From: Verrucomicrobiota bacterium
GTDB lineage: Bacteria; Verrucomicrobiota; Verrucomicrobiia; Opitutales; Opitutaceae
DNA: 64,000 bases
NCBI GenBank assembly: GCA_014584295.1
Contig: JACTNC010000053.1
Span: 248,001-312,000 of the forward strand
Direction: 5' to 3'
Shown: positions 37,498-46,092 of the stretch, in pieces
How the letters are laid out: the number at the start of each line of letters is the position of its first letter
How positions within the stretch are numbered: the first letter of the stretch is position 1
Program-made: the position numbers and the translations under genes
The notes under the pieces: model-generated
What the model was told of the DNA's origin: nothing
What the model saw: only the letters and a program-made list of their open reading frames with translations
Database searches by the model: none

Positions 37498-38958
37498 TTA
37501 CCAGACGATCGAATAGGTAATGGACTGATCGAGGTTGGCCTTGGTCAGTTGCACCACCAGCCACTGCCGGTCACCGCGGGGCAAAACAAGCGGCGTGTGT
37601 ACCGAGTCCTTGGGGAAATCCAGGTACCACTCCCGATCGCCCACGATAAATCCCGAACGATCCTTGCCCGCGGAGGTGATTCGATCCGACTCGGCAAGCA
37701 GAAGGAAGCAGCTCCATCCAGGCAGACTACCCTCAAATTTCACCGTGCGCGTCAGCCCCGTTCCCTCTTTCAATGGAGCAACACGATCCGTCAATTGTAG
37801 TTGGGCCAGACTGGCGCGAAATACGGGTGTCCCGTCGGCCTCCAGGTGATATCCCTGCGAGGAGAAAAGGGGACTGGGTTGAACTGGCCAGCCATCCGAG
37901 TCCGGTGTTTCCAGCAACGCAATACCCGGTGCGCCAGTCAGCGTCAATGAAGGCCCTGCAGGTTTGGCAAGCTGACTGAAGCCACGCTCCTGCCACATTT
38001 CAGTGGTGTCGATAAAGCCGCCTCTCCAGACACGGAGTAAAGAAAATGACGCAAGGTCGTAGGCATAGTTCACCCCTTCGGGCGTACCCACTGAACAGGC
38101 ATAGAGCCGCTTGTATGGCTGAAAGGGAACAAAGCCGCGCTGAAGTCTCACGCGATCTCCAACGGTAAGGACAATCTGCTCCTGCGCCTTGCGCGCGGCT
38201 TTCTTGCCCACGTGAGCAGCAGGCTGTTCAGGCACGCTGCAGCGGAGCCTGCGTAAGGCCACGGCTCCATGGCTGCCCTGTATCATCAGGGGACCGAGTG
38301 GTGCCTCCGACTCGAAATGGCTCGAACGCGTCGGTCCGGTTGCGACCGTGTCGATTTGAACCGGATAACCATTTACCTCCACGCTGAGAAATCGCGCATC
38401 CTCCACCTTCTTTCCCTGCCCGTCAAAACGTGGAGCCCGGAACAACACATGAATGTGCTGCCAAAGTCCTGGCGCTCTCGCTGCATTCGCGCGCGGAGGG
38501 ACTCCATCGAAACCCTCATGCCCCTTTCCCCGGGACGCATCCCATCGCTCGTAAAGCGCGCCAAGATCACGGACACCGGGAGTAGGAACTCCCGAGCTGT
38601 CAAACAACTGGATCTCATAGCGCCCCATAAAATAGATCCCCGAGTTTGATCCTTTCGGAAGCAGGAATTCACCTTCGAACTCCAGGTCGCCATGCTCCCA
38701 TTCCGTGAACAGATCCGATTTGGCTCCTTCGCCCGGCTGATTTACGATCAGGCCTTTCCCTGTGCGAACCACAAGCCCGGTTTCATTCCGGGGATCACCT
38801 TCCAGATCGGCCGCCTCCTTCCAATTGGGTCCGGCGGTCTTGAAATCCGCCAGTTGCCCCAAGTCGATTTTCCCGACCAGCGCTACTGCCTCAGCGGAGA
38901 CCTGCGCCACGAACAAACTGGCCGCAATCCACAACCCAACACGAAACATCGAAGGCAT
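37498..38958 (-). CDS. DUF1080 (3-keto-disaccharide hydrolase-like) exported protein
   Basis: 486 residues with signal peptide (MFRVGLWIAASLFVAQVSAEA). The central 200 residues are DUF1080, a concanavalin-like jelly roll: DLEFEGEFLLPKGSNSGIYFMGRYEIQLFDS, GALYERWD, PGLWQHIHVLFRAPRFD, LSVEVNGYPVQIDT, PLMIQGSHGAVALRRLR. A further 220-residue C-terminal part has no recognised domain. DUF1080 proteins are abundant in Verrucomicrobia and Planctomycetes and some hydrolyse 3-keto-disaccharides. It is upstream partner of the propeller-cupredoxin gene. The frame opens at 39015; ATG 38958 fits the leader better. Confidence 0.82.
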   Translation of the reverse strand: MPSMFRVGLWIAASLFVAQVSAEAVALVGKIDLGQLADFKTAGPNWKEAADLEGDPRNETGLVVRTGKGLIVNQPGEGAKSDLFTEWEHGDLEFEGEFLLPKGSNSGIYFMGRYEIQLFDSSGVPTPGVRDLGALYERWDASRGKGHEGFDGVPPRANAARAPGLWQHIHVLFRAPRFDGQGKKVEDARFLSVEVNGYPVQIDTVATGPTRSSHFESEAPLGPLMIQGSHGAVALRRLRCSVPEQPAAHVGKKAARKAQEQIVLTVGDRVRLQRGFVPFQPYKRLYACSVGTPEGVNYAYDLASFSLLRVWRGGFIDTTEMWQERGFSQLAKPAGPSLTLTGAPGIALLETPDSDGWPVQPSPLFSSQGYHLEADGTPVFRASLAQLQLTDRVAPLKEGTGLTRTVKFEGSLPGWSCFLLLAESDRITSAGKDRSGFIVGDREWYLDFPKDSVHTPLVLPRGDRQWLVVQLTKANLDQSITYSIVW

Positions 38959-39053
38959 TTGCCAGACGTAGACATCGCCCCCTTGCAGGCGCGAGCGGAA
39001 AAAATCTGTGTTCAAGCCTGTTCAACTGTGGTTAGAGTGATTCCTTACTCGTG

Positions 39054-39950
39054 ATGGACACTTCCCGAAAACCGGCATGGTTACGCGCCAAACTGCCCAG
39101 TGGACCCGGCTACAACGCCGTGCGCAAGCTCGTGGATGACAACAAACTCCACACCGTTTGCCAGAGCGCACAGTGTCCAAACCTGGGTGAATGCTGGTCC
39201 CGCGGAACAGCGACGGTGATGATCCTTGGAAACATCTGCACCCGATCCTGCAATTTTTGCGCGATACAAACCGGCCGGCCGACCGAACTTGATTTCGGCG
39301 AACCCGCGCGCGTCGCCGATGCCGTGGCAAAGATGGGACTCCGCCACTGTGTCATCACAAGCGTCTCCCGGGATGAGCTCACCGATGGCGGTGCCGGCAT
39401 CTGGGCAGCCACCATCCGCGCCGTTCGCCACCGCAATCCGCAGACTGCCATTGAAGTTCTTGTTCCAGACTTCAAGGGGCGCCTCGAACTGGTCGACATG
39501 GTGCTCGGGGCAAGACCCGACATCTACAACCACAATCTCGAAACCGTCGAGCGACTCCAGAAGCCGGTGCGCGTGCAGGCGCGCTACGACCGCTCCCGTT
39601 CCGTGCTTCGTCATGCGAAGAGCAAGGGATTCACGACGAAAACGGGCATCATGCTTGGACTGGGCGAAACCTTGGAAGAAATCGAGCGCACCATCCGGGA
39701 CGTCGCCTCCGACGGGACTGATATCCTTACCATCGGCCAATACCTGCAGCCGACTCCCCAACACTGGAAGATCGATCGCTGGGTGCATCCGGACGAATTT
39801 CTTCGCTGGAAGGAATTTGGCCTCTCCATCGGTATCGGTGTGGTCGAAAGCGGAGCGATGGTCCGTTCAAGCTACCACGCTGATGAGCAGTCGCAGAAAT
39901 ACACCGGCATCGAGCATCTCAACACAGGCAACTCGCTCGCAGAAGTCTGA
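39054..39950 (+). CDS. lipA: Lipoyl synthase
   Basis: 298 residues of the radical-SAM lipoyl synthase family. The auxiliary cluster cysteines are Cys36, Cys41 and Cys47 (TVCQSAQCPNLGEC), and the radical-SAM triad is Cys62, Cys66 and Cys69 (ICTRSCNFC). The C-terminal RSSYHADE supplies the serine ligand. It inserts two sulfurs into octanoyl groups on lipoyl domains. ATG 39054 is chosen over GTG 39051. It does not adjoin lipB: a leftward DUF1080/propeller pair lies between them. It ends 8 bp from the convergent TPR gene. Confidence 0.97.
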   Translation: MDTSRKPAWLRAKLPSGPGYNAVRKLVDDNKLHTVCQSAQCPNLGECWSRGTATVMILGNICTRSCNFCAIQTGRPTELDFGEPARVADAVAKMGLRHCVITSVSRDELTDGGAGIWAATIRAVRHRNPQTAIEVLVPDFKGRLELVDMVLGARPDIYNHNLETVERLQKPVRVQARYDRSRSVLRHAKSKGFTTKTGIMLGLGETLEEIERTIRDVASDGTDILTIGQYLQPTPQHWKIDRWVHPDEFLRWKEFGLSIGIGVVESGAMVRSSYHADEQSQKYTGIEHLNTGNSLAEV

Positions 39951-39958
39951 CTCGGGGA

Positions 39959-41152
39959 TCAGCACCCTGCGGGCGCACCCGACGCCTGATTTACGATAAT
40001 ACCAATCTCACCTTGCGGGACGCCGAGCGCCGACGTCTGCCCGCTCCGAGCAAGCCATCGGTGTGTTTCCCGCAGCTCTCTCAAGACGTCGACCTGCACG
40101 ATTGAATTCGCAAAGTCGCGAGACTGCACAGGTGTGCGCCCCATGACTTCCAAGGCTGCCTGGATCGCCTCGGCCGCCACTGCCTTGAATTCCTCTCGAA
40201 GCGTTCCCCGGCGGTCTTCTACATTCTCACGCACAAACGTATTGAGATCACGCGCATGATGGATGCGCAGAAAGTGACATCCGAGCCGAAACAGCCTGAT
40301 CTCTAGGTCAGCAAAAGCCTCGCAGGACATCACTCTCCAATGACGAGCGAGGCCGAGCCCGCCTTCGATGGTCCCCCGGATCTCGCCTTCGAGCGCTTCC
40401 CGATTCCTTGGGTCAAGGTCGTGCCCGCACAGCGTGCCACCCAGGGCCACAATCAAGGCTCGGCGCGCCTTGAGATTCAATTCGGCAAATGTCACCTCTG
40501 CGTCCGTACGAGTATCCGTCAGTTGAATCGAGTAACGCGCCGCGTTTGCCGCGCGGAGGAGGCCCGCGTTCTCCGGGAAATCAAGGAGTGCATCGGCGAG
40601 ATTCACAAAGGCGGCACTGAGATTCTTTCGGAACACTGAATCCCGATCGATCGGAAGTTTCGAGAAAACCTCTATCGCCCTTTCGTGAGACGAAACCGCA
40701 GCTTCAAGGTTTTCCGGACTGCGGGTCTTTTGCAAGGCAACGCCACGATTCATCCAAGCCGCACCAAGCGCATTCAACATGACTGGGTCGATTTGAGCCT
40801 GTGCATCAATCTGAAGCTTCCCGTAGGTATGAATGCCTTCACACCCGGAGGGAAATCCAAACGCGTGTTCAAACTCCGTGATGGTCGCATCGTAGCACCG
40901 TATCGCCTCGGCGAATCCGAATTCTACGCCCGTTCTCTGTGATGCATTTCCTCGGTTCATCCAAACGATGGCCCGCGCCTTCCGAGCGGAAGGATCTGCA
41001 CCGTCCAAGAGTGCCAGGGCTCGATCATAGCGCTCAATCGCATTCCGACACGATACGGCGTCGCCGCACACCTCGAGGCCTTGTCCCTCGCGCAACCACG
41101 CACCTGCTTCTGCATTCACTGAAACAACGTAACGGGATGCCGCTGGGACCAT
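39959..41152 (-). CDS. TPR-like repeat protein of the iron uptake operon
   Basis: 397 residues with no leader. Several degenerate tetratricopeptide-like helix pairs can be seen (AIERYDRALALLDGADPSARKARAIVWMNRGNASQRTG, ALGAAWMNRGVALQKTRSPENLEAAVSSHERAIEVF, AAFVNLADALLDFPENAGLLRAA). It is last of three genes read from the TonB receptor through the PiuC-type gene (23 bp gap), and it ends 8 bp from lipA. In other bacteria, operons with a Fiu-type receptor and PiuC often carry an extra repeat protein of unknown role; this may be the equivalent. No catalytic motif is visible. Confidence 0.6.
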   Translation of the reverse strand: MVPAASRYVVSVNAEAGAWLREGQGLEVCGDAVSCRNAIERYDRALALLDGADPSARKARAIVWMNRGNASQRTGVEFGFAEAIRCYDATITEFEHAFGFPSGCEGIHTYGKLQIDAQAQIDPVMLNALGAAWMNRGVALQKTRSPENLEAAVSSHERAIEVFSKLPIDRDSVFRKNLSAAFVNLADALLDFPENAGLLRAANAARYSIQLTDTRTDAEVTFAELNLKARRALIVALGGTLCGHDLDPRNREALEGEIRGTIEGGLGLARHWRVMSCEAFADLEIRLFRLGCHFLRIHHARDLNTFVRENVEDRRGTLREEFKAVAAEAIQAALEVMGRTPVQSRDFANSIVQVDVLRELRETHRWLARSGQTSALGVPQGEIGIIVNQASGAPAGC

Positions 41153-41175
41153 GTTTGAACTTGTCCGACCAAGAT

Positions 41176-41856
41176 CTACATCTCCGCCCAGAGTCGAATC
41201 AGGTTATGATAGACCCCCGTTAGCTTCACAATGCCCGGGTGACCAGGCTGCCCCTCGGAAAGTCTCTGAATTCCAACATCCATGTCGAACAGCAGCGCGC
41301 GTTTAACATCCTCACGAATCATGCTCTGAATCCAGAAAAACGAACAAAGGCGGGCACCGCGCGTCACGGGATTCACCTGGTGCAGGCTGGTAGCCGGATA
41401 AAGCACAAGGTGACCTGCCGGAAGCTTCACGCTCTTGGAACCATAAGTATCCTCAATGATCAGTTCCCCTCCGTCGTACTCCTCCGGGCCCGCAAAGAAG
41501 AATGTGCAGGACAGATCGGTGCGAAGTCGCTGGTTCGTACCTGGAATCTGCCGGATGGAGCCATCCACATGCATCCCGAACTGTTGCCCTCCGGAATACC
41601 GATTGAACATCGGTGGCAGCACGTGAAGCGGAAGTGCGGCGGAAAGAAACAGCGGATTCTGATGAAGCGCCTTGAGAAGGACTTCACCGACCTGCCGCGC
41701 AACGGGATGCGTCGCGGGGATCTGCTGATTGTCCTTCACCCGGGCGCCCTGATGTCCCGCTGTGACGCGTCCGTCCACCCACTCCGCGGAATCAAGCAAT
41801 GCACGGCAGGAGGCGATCTGGTCCGGAGTGAGAATATTGGGAATCGTGATGACCAT
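41176..41856 (-). CDS. PKHD-type Fe(II)/2-oxoglutarate dioxygenase (PiuC/YbiX family)
   Basis: 226 residues from ATG 41856; a start at 41871 is possible. The dioxygenase facial triad is His96 and Asp98 (FGMHVDGSI) with His159 (SLHQVNPV), and Arg169 probably binds 2-oxoglutarate. The sequence CTFFFAGPEEYDGGELIIEDTYG is typical of PiuC/YbiX. Its partners are TonB-dependent siderophore receptors of the Fiu type, and the receptor gene lies immediately upstream. PiuC is induced by iron starvation; its substrate is not known with certainty. Confidence 0.9.
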   Translation of the reverse strand: MVITIPNILTPDQIASCRALLDSAEWVDGRVTAGHQGARVKDNQQIPATHPVARQVGEVLLKALHQNPLFLSAALPLHVLPPMFNRYSGGQQFGMHVDGSIRQIPGTNQRLRTDLSCTFFFAGPEEYDGGELIIEDTYGSKSVKLPAGHLVLYPATSLHQVNPVTRGARLCSFFWIQSMIREDVKRALLFDMDVGIQRLSEGQPGHPGIVKLTGVYHNLIRLWAEM

Positions 41857-41884
41857 GGTGCCAGTTTCCAATGATTGCGCGTGC

Positions 41885-44158
41885 TCAGAACTTGAGCGAC
41901 GCCGTGATCAGAAAGCTCCTTGGCGCGCCCGGAAGGTAGCGGCCGCCATTGTTGTTCAGACTTCGCGAGTAGACTTCATCCCCGATATTATTGACGTTCA
42001 GCCTCACCCCCACGAACGGATTGACGTCGTACTCCAGCATCGCATCGAATACCCAGTAGCTCGGCATCTCCGGGGCGGTCGCCGAAGGGGACTGCGTGGT
42101 CTGGCGCGCCACTGTGGACATGTAGCGCGCGCCTCCGCCGACTGTCAGACCAAAAGGCAAACGGTAGGTGCTCCAGAGGTTTCCCGAAACGTCGGGTGTC
42201 CATTGCAGTTCCGCGCCGTTTGATGCACCTGCAGCCGTCGATGAGGGCGCTGAATACTCACTGTCCATGAATGCCAGACCTCCATACACGAGCCACTTGT
42301 CATTGATCTGACCTGAAACGCCGAATTCAGCTCCCTCCACCTTCTGATCTACCGCCTGCACAACCAACCCGGTCGCCGTATCCGTTGTGGGCACATTCGA
42401 ATTCTCGCTCTGGAAAAGTGCCGCTGTCAGCGACAGACGGCCGCGTGCAACATCCCACTTTACTCCAAGTTCACGATTCGTCGTTTCCTGCGGATCCATC
42501 AGCGGATTATCCGCGTTGGTTGCATTCGTTGAAAACGTCAGATTTGTGCCCGGAGGACGCGAAGAGGTACCAACGGAGGCATAGATGCTGCCGTTTGCTG
42601 CGGGCTTGTAGACGATGCCTGCCTTCCAGGTAACAACATCCTCATCGCGCTCAACGTGCAGCGGGGCGGTGGTGGATCCGGTAGCCGGCGTGCTCGAATA
42701 ATCGATTCCATAGTGTTCAACGCGGAATCCCCCGGTCACCTGAAGCGCTGGTGAAACCTTCACGGTATCAAACGCAAAAACCGCAGCCGTGTCGATCCGC
42801 CCGTCGGTTGACGCCCCGTTCGGCACAGGTGCGTAGCCCGCGACAGGCATATCAGGATCTGGATTGTAGATGTTCGTCGCCGCAACCGTTCCAAGGCCAG
42901 TCCAGCTTGTGCTGACCGCCTTCTCACGCGTGAAATCGATCCCCGCACTGATCGCGTGCGAAATGGATCCGGTTATCGCCTCCGCAGATAGGAGCGTCTG
43001 GTTCGAAAGGATCGAGGTATCCCGGTCGTTCCGCTGGCGGGATCGGGCGACTTCCTGTGTCGTGGCATTGTATGCGGTGGGAGAAGTCACCACGGTGATC
43101 TCGGCAAGCCTTGAGGTTTCCGCCCAGCGGCTTTGATTGCTCAGCTTCACGCGATCATTGATCGCATGGGACAAACGTAACGTGGCACTCTCCTGCTCAA
43201 CATCCTCGAAATCACGCTTGAGCCCGTAAAAATTGCGCTGTGACACACCGCCTGCGGGCATAGCTTGTTTCAGTCCGGGAAAAGCCGCTGTGGGAAGGCC
43301 GTAGTCAGGAAGGTTGTCCTGTTCGACGTATTGATAACCGACATCAAACGTGGTCTTCGTTCCAAGCCCAAGCGCGAGCGACGGCGCAACTCCCCATCGA
43401 TTCTGTTCCGCCCAATCGCGACCGGCCACACCTCCCTCCTGATACAGAAGGTTGAGACGGTAAGCCGCTCCTTCAGCAAGTTGATCAGGGATCGGCGCAT
43501 TGATGTCGGCCGTGACACGCCTGAGTTCTCCCGATCCGTAACTCACCTGCGCACGCTGGAACTCATCGGAACGCGGCGACTTGCTTGCGAGATTGATGTA
43601 GCCTGAAGTTGCACCCCGACCGCTGTCTGCACCCGCACTTCCCTTTGCGATCTCCACTTGCTCGAGATTGAAAACATCGCGAAAGACGGCGCCGCTATCT
43701 CTCACTCCGTCGACAAAGATGTTGTTTGAGGCATCAAAGCCACGCATGAAGAAGGCATCGCCCGCCGTTGACGATGCCCCGCCGCCTTCTCCCGCAAGGA
43801 ATGTGATCCCGGGCGTATTGCGCAGCACGTCACTTAGATTCGTCGCGCCTTGTTGCTCGATGATAACTTGCGGAACGACGACAACTGTCTGGGGTGTGTC
43901 GCGCAAAGGCTCCGAAAACTTCGGCGAAGACAAATGTTTCGCGATTGATTCCTCGACAACAACCTGGTCCAGCCGTGTGGGCTCAGCCGCATCATCAGAG
44001 TCTCCCGAGTCCTCCGCAGCAGCGACCGCTGTGCCATGTGCAAAAAGCATCGCTGCAAGCGTGGCGGCGGCGGGAGGCATCGGGAGCTTCCGTGAAGCAA
44101 ACACCGGTGCGCTTGAATTCGTCGTATGAGACAGGGATTCCAGTTGGGAAGTCGTCAC
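41885..44158 (-). CDS. TonB-dependent siderophore receptor (Fiu-like)
   Basis: 757 residues. A long N-region and hydrophobic leader (PPAAATLAAMLFAHGTAVAAA) are followed by RLDQVVVEES as TonB box, the plug domain (RDTPQTVVVVPQVIIEQQGATNLSDVLRNTPGITF, DAFFMRGFDASNNIFVDGVRDSG, VEIAKGSAGADSGRGATSGYINLASK), and a 22-strand beta barrel ending in Phe (ITASLKF). The GRGATSGYINLASK and FMRGFDASNNIF stretches are characteristic of catecholate-type siderophore receptors. It is first gene of the iron uptake operon with PiuC and the TPR protein. Two Fur-box-like sites lie just upstream of the start. Confidence 0.9.
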   Translation of the reverse strand: MTTSQLESLSHTTNSSAPVFASRKLPMPPAAATLAAMLFAHGTAVAAAEDSGDSDDAAEPTRLDQVVVEESIAKHLSSPKFSEPLRDTPQTVVVVPQVIIEQQGATNLSDVLRNTPGITFLAGEGGGASSTAGDAFFMRGFDASNNIFVDGVRDSGAVFRDVFNLEQVEIAKGSAGADSGRGATSGYINLASKSPRSDEFQRAQVSYGSGELRRVTADINAPIPDQLAEGAAYRLNLLYQEGGVAGRDWAEQNRWGVAPSLALGLGTKTTFDVGYQYVEQDNLPDYGLPTAAFPGLKQAMPAGGVSQRNFYGLKRDFEDVEQESATLRLSHAINDRVKLSNQSRWAETSRLAEITVVTSPTAYNATTQEVARSRQRNDRDTSILSNQTLLSAEAITGSISHAISAGIDFTREKAVSTSWTGLGTVAATNIYNPDPDMPVAGYAPVPNGASTDGRIDTAAVFAFDTVKVSPALQVTGGFRVEHYGIDYSSTPATGSTTAPLHVERDEDVVTWKAGIVYKPAANGSIYASVGTSSRPPGTNLTFSTNATNADNPLMDPQETTNRELGVKWDVARGRLSLTAALFQSENSNVPTTDTATGLVVQAVDQKVEGAEFGVSGQINDKWLVYGGLAFMDSEYSAPSSTAAGASNGAELQWTPDVSGNLWSTYRLPFGLTVGGGARYMSTVARQTTQSPSATAPEMPSYWVFDAMLEYDVNPFVGVRLNVNNIGDEVYSRSLNNNGGRYLPGAPRSFLITASLKF

Positions 44159-44172
44159 AGGCTAGAGCTGAT

Positions 44173-44191
44173 CATGAGACACAGTCTCATG
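44173..44191 (-). promoter_or_regulatory. Inverted repeat resembling a Fur box, proximal
   Basis: CATGAGAC-ACA-GTCTCATG is a perfect 8-bp inverted repeat 15 bp before the receptor start codon. Its core TGAGA-N5-TCTCA equals the core of known Fur sites. A repressor here would block the promoter or the leader of the iron uptake operon. Fur binding is an inference from sequence and the genes controlled. Confidence 0.65.
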
Positions 44192-44203
44192 TCAATATGC
44201 TAT

Positions 44204-44218
44204 CAAGACTTATTCTCA
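44204..44218 (-). promoter_or_regulatory. Second Fur-box-like site, distal
   Basis: On the reverse strand, TGAGA-ATAAG-TCTTG matches the TGAGA-N5-TCTCA core at eight of ten fixed positions. Its centre is 29 bp from that of the proximal site, close to three helical turns, as expected for cooperative dimers. Confidence 0.5.
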
Positions 44219-44399
44219 ATTAAGCCTGTTGCTTGTTATCCCCTGAAGATAAGCAGGATGAGACGATCCATACCGTCGTTCGACTCTTAGGCCTTCAGGC
44301 ACATCGCTCAAGTGATCACCGTATTTGCCAGCCGACTTGTGATCCCAGTCAGAAGCTCCATGCTTGCGCATCCACTGCGTCAATCCACGCACTTCCCAC

Positions 44400-45170
44400 A
44401 TGAAAACCCGAAAAGCAATCGTCCGGAACTGGCTGCCGCGTTACACCGGTGTCGCCCTGAAGGATTTTGGGGACTATGTCCTGCTCACAAACTTCCAGAG
44501 GTATGTGGACCTGTTCGCGAGTCTCCACAAGGTGCCGGTAATCGGGCAGGACAAGCCCATGCCCAATGCGACAGCGGGTCGAATCACGATCATCAATTTC
44601 GGCATGGGAAGCGCGACTGCGGCCACGATTCTCGACCTGCTCAGTGCCATTTCGCCTAAGGCCGTTCTTTTTCTAGGGAAATGCGGAGGCATCAAACATC
44701 GTGCCGTTGTTGGCGACCTGATCCTGCCCATCGCCGCCATTCGTGGCGAGGGAACCAGCAACGACTACTATCCTCCTGAGGTCCCTGCCCTGCCTTCGTT
44801 TGCGCTTCAAAAGGCGATCTCCACAACAATCCGGGACCACAAGCGCGACTACTGGACCGGCACGGTCTACACGACCAATCGCCGCGTGTGGGAACATGAC
44901 ACCCAGTTCAAGGCCTACCTGAAACGCATCCGCGCGATGGCGATCGACATGGAAACGGCGACCATCTTCATGACTGGGTTTTTCAACGAAATCCCCACTG
45001 GCGCACTTCTGCTCGTAAGCGATCAGCCGATGTTTCCCGAAGGCGTAAAGACCGCTGCAAGCGACAAGGCCGTCGACGAGCGCTACGTCGGGGATCACCT
45101 GCGCATCGGAATCGATTCACTCAATCAACTCATCAATCAGGGCCTCACCGTGAAACACCTGAAGTTCTGA
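44400..45170 (+). CDS. amn: AMP nucleosidase
   Basis: 256 residues, close to the short (Bacteroidetes-type) AMP nucleosidase, a member of the PNP/UDP phosphorylase fold. Seen are TIINFGMGSATAATILDLL, FLGKCGGIKHRAVVGDLILPIAAIRGEGTS, and AMAIDMETATIF with the catalytic Glu of the D-M-E-T motif, and the active-site loop SDQPMFPEGVKT. It splits AMP to adenine and ribose 5-phosphate. ATG 44400 is chosen since the extra 12 codons from 44364 lie in the promoter region. It ends two bases from the convergent copper protein gene. Confidence 0.88.
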   Translation: MKTRKAIVRNWLPRYTGVALKDFGDYVLLTNFQRYVDLFASLHKVPVIGQDKPMPNATAGRITIINFGMGSATAATILDLLSAISPKAVLFLGKCGGIKHRAVVGDLILPIAAIRGEGTSNDYYPPEVPALPSFALQKAISTTIRDHKRDYWTGTVYTTNRRVWEHDTQFKAYLKRIRAMAIDMETATIFMTGFFNEIPTGALLLVSDQPMFPEGVKTAASDKAVDERYVGDHLRIGIDSLNQLINQGLTVKHLKF

Positions 45171-45172
45171 AA

Positions 45173-46090
45173 TCAGGTCACATCGATCCAGAAGGGTACA
45201 AAACGTTCCCGCCCCTGGGTCGAAAACTGTGCCCAGATCACATAACGTCCCGCGCGAGGGATCGTGACCTTGAACGAGAGTGTCGGACGCGATCCAGTCA
45301 GCGGTTTGGAAATGTCTGTTTCATTCGGATGCAGATGAGCAAATCCTCCGCGTTCGGCATCGAATGCCACAAGATGGGCGAAGGCATCCATCACCGTATC
45401 GAGAGTGATATCCCGTCCGTCAGCCCGAGATACCGCCAGCGAAAGCTCCGCAACTGCGCCTGCCTTGATTGCACGGTCCTTAGAAGTGAGCTCGAAGCTC
45501 CATCCGTCTTTGTCAGAAACGACCGCGGGCAGCACTGGCGATACCGATGGGCGCTCCAACACCGCACCAGCCACCTCAAGATCCACATGCGCATACAGCC
45601 CCCGGCCCGTCGCCAACGGCGTGAAATCGGAGAAGATGCGATAGGTTCCACCGCCTTTCGGGGTGAATGAAAATGCCCATTCGCCCGGCGAGCCTGTCGG
45701 TTGCGGATGCACGTGATGATAGTCCGCGAGTGAGGGATCCACAATGAGGAGATGCAACTTCGCCGTATGTGCGACGACCATGTCCTCGGGACCGAGAGTC
45801 TTGCCCGTCGATGTCACAAGGCGTATTCTTGCGCTGACAACCCGGCCGGCCACCGGAGGTGAAGTCGACTCAACCGTCATGACAACGGGAGATCGCACAG
45901 CGACAACCGGGATGAACTGCGGATTCGAGGGATCACAAAACTCGATCGAATTGCCTCCCTTCACTGCAAAATCCATATGACTCAGATTCGTTCCCGTGGG
46001 GAGGAACCGAAAACCAATGTAGAGGGTGATGGCTGCAGCCGTAATCGCTGCCACCTGTCGCTTTTGTGAAGCCGTCAAAGCGTGTGTCAT
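45173..46090 (-). CDS. Membrane-anchored protein with two YtkA-like repeats, probable periplasmic copper protein
   Basis: 305 residues. One transmembrane segment (QVAAITAAAITLYIGFRFL) anchors a periplasmic part made of two related beta-sandwich repeats. The first has LHLLIVDPSLADYHHVHPQPTG and GGGTYRIFSDFTP; the second HLVAFDAERGGFAHLHPNETD and PRAGRYVIWAQFST. Each contains a His-x-His-Pro motif (HVHP, HLHP), typical of YtkA-like and similar copper-related proteins. It starts two bases after the SCO gene's stop, so it is translated with it. A role in copper handling for cytochrome oxidase assembly is inferred from the neighbours. Confidence 0.7.
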   Translation of the reverse strand: MTHALTASQKRQVAAITAAAITLYIGFRFLPTGTNLSHMDFAVKGGNSIEFCDPSNPQFIPVVAVRSPVVMTVESTSPPVAGRVVSARIRLVTSTGKTLGPEDMVVAHTAKLHLLIVDPSLADYHHVHPQPTGSPGEWAFSFTPKGGGTYRIFSDFTPLATGRGLYAHVDLEVAGAVLERPSVSPVLPAVVSDKDGWSFELTSKDRAIKAGAVAELSLAVSRADGRDITLDTVMDAFAHLVAFDAERGGFAHLHPNETDISKPLTGSRPTLSFKVTIPRAGRYVIWAQFSTQGRERFVPFWIDVT

Positions 46091-46092
46091 GA

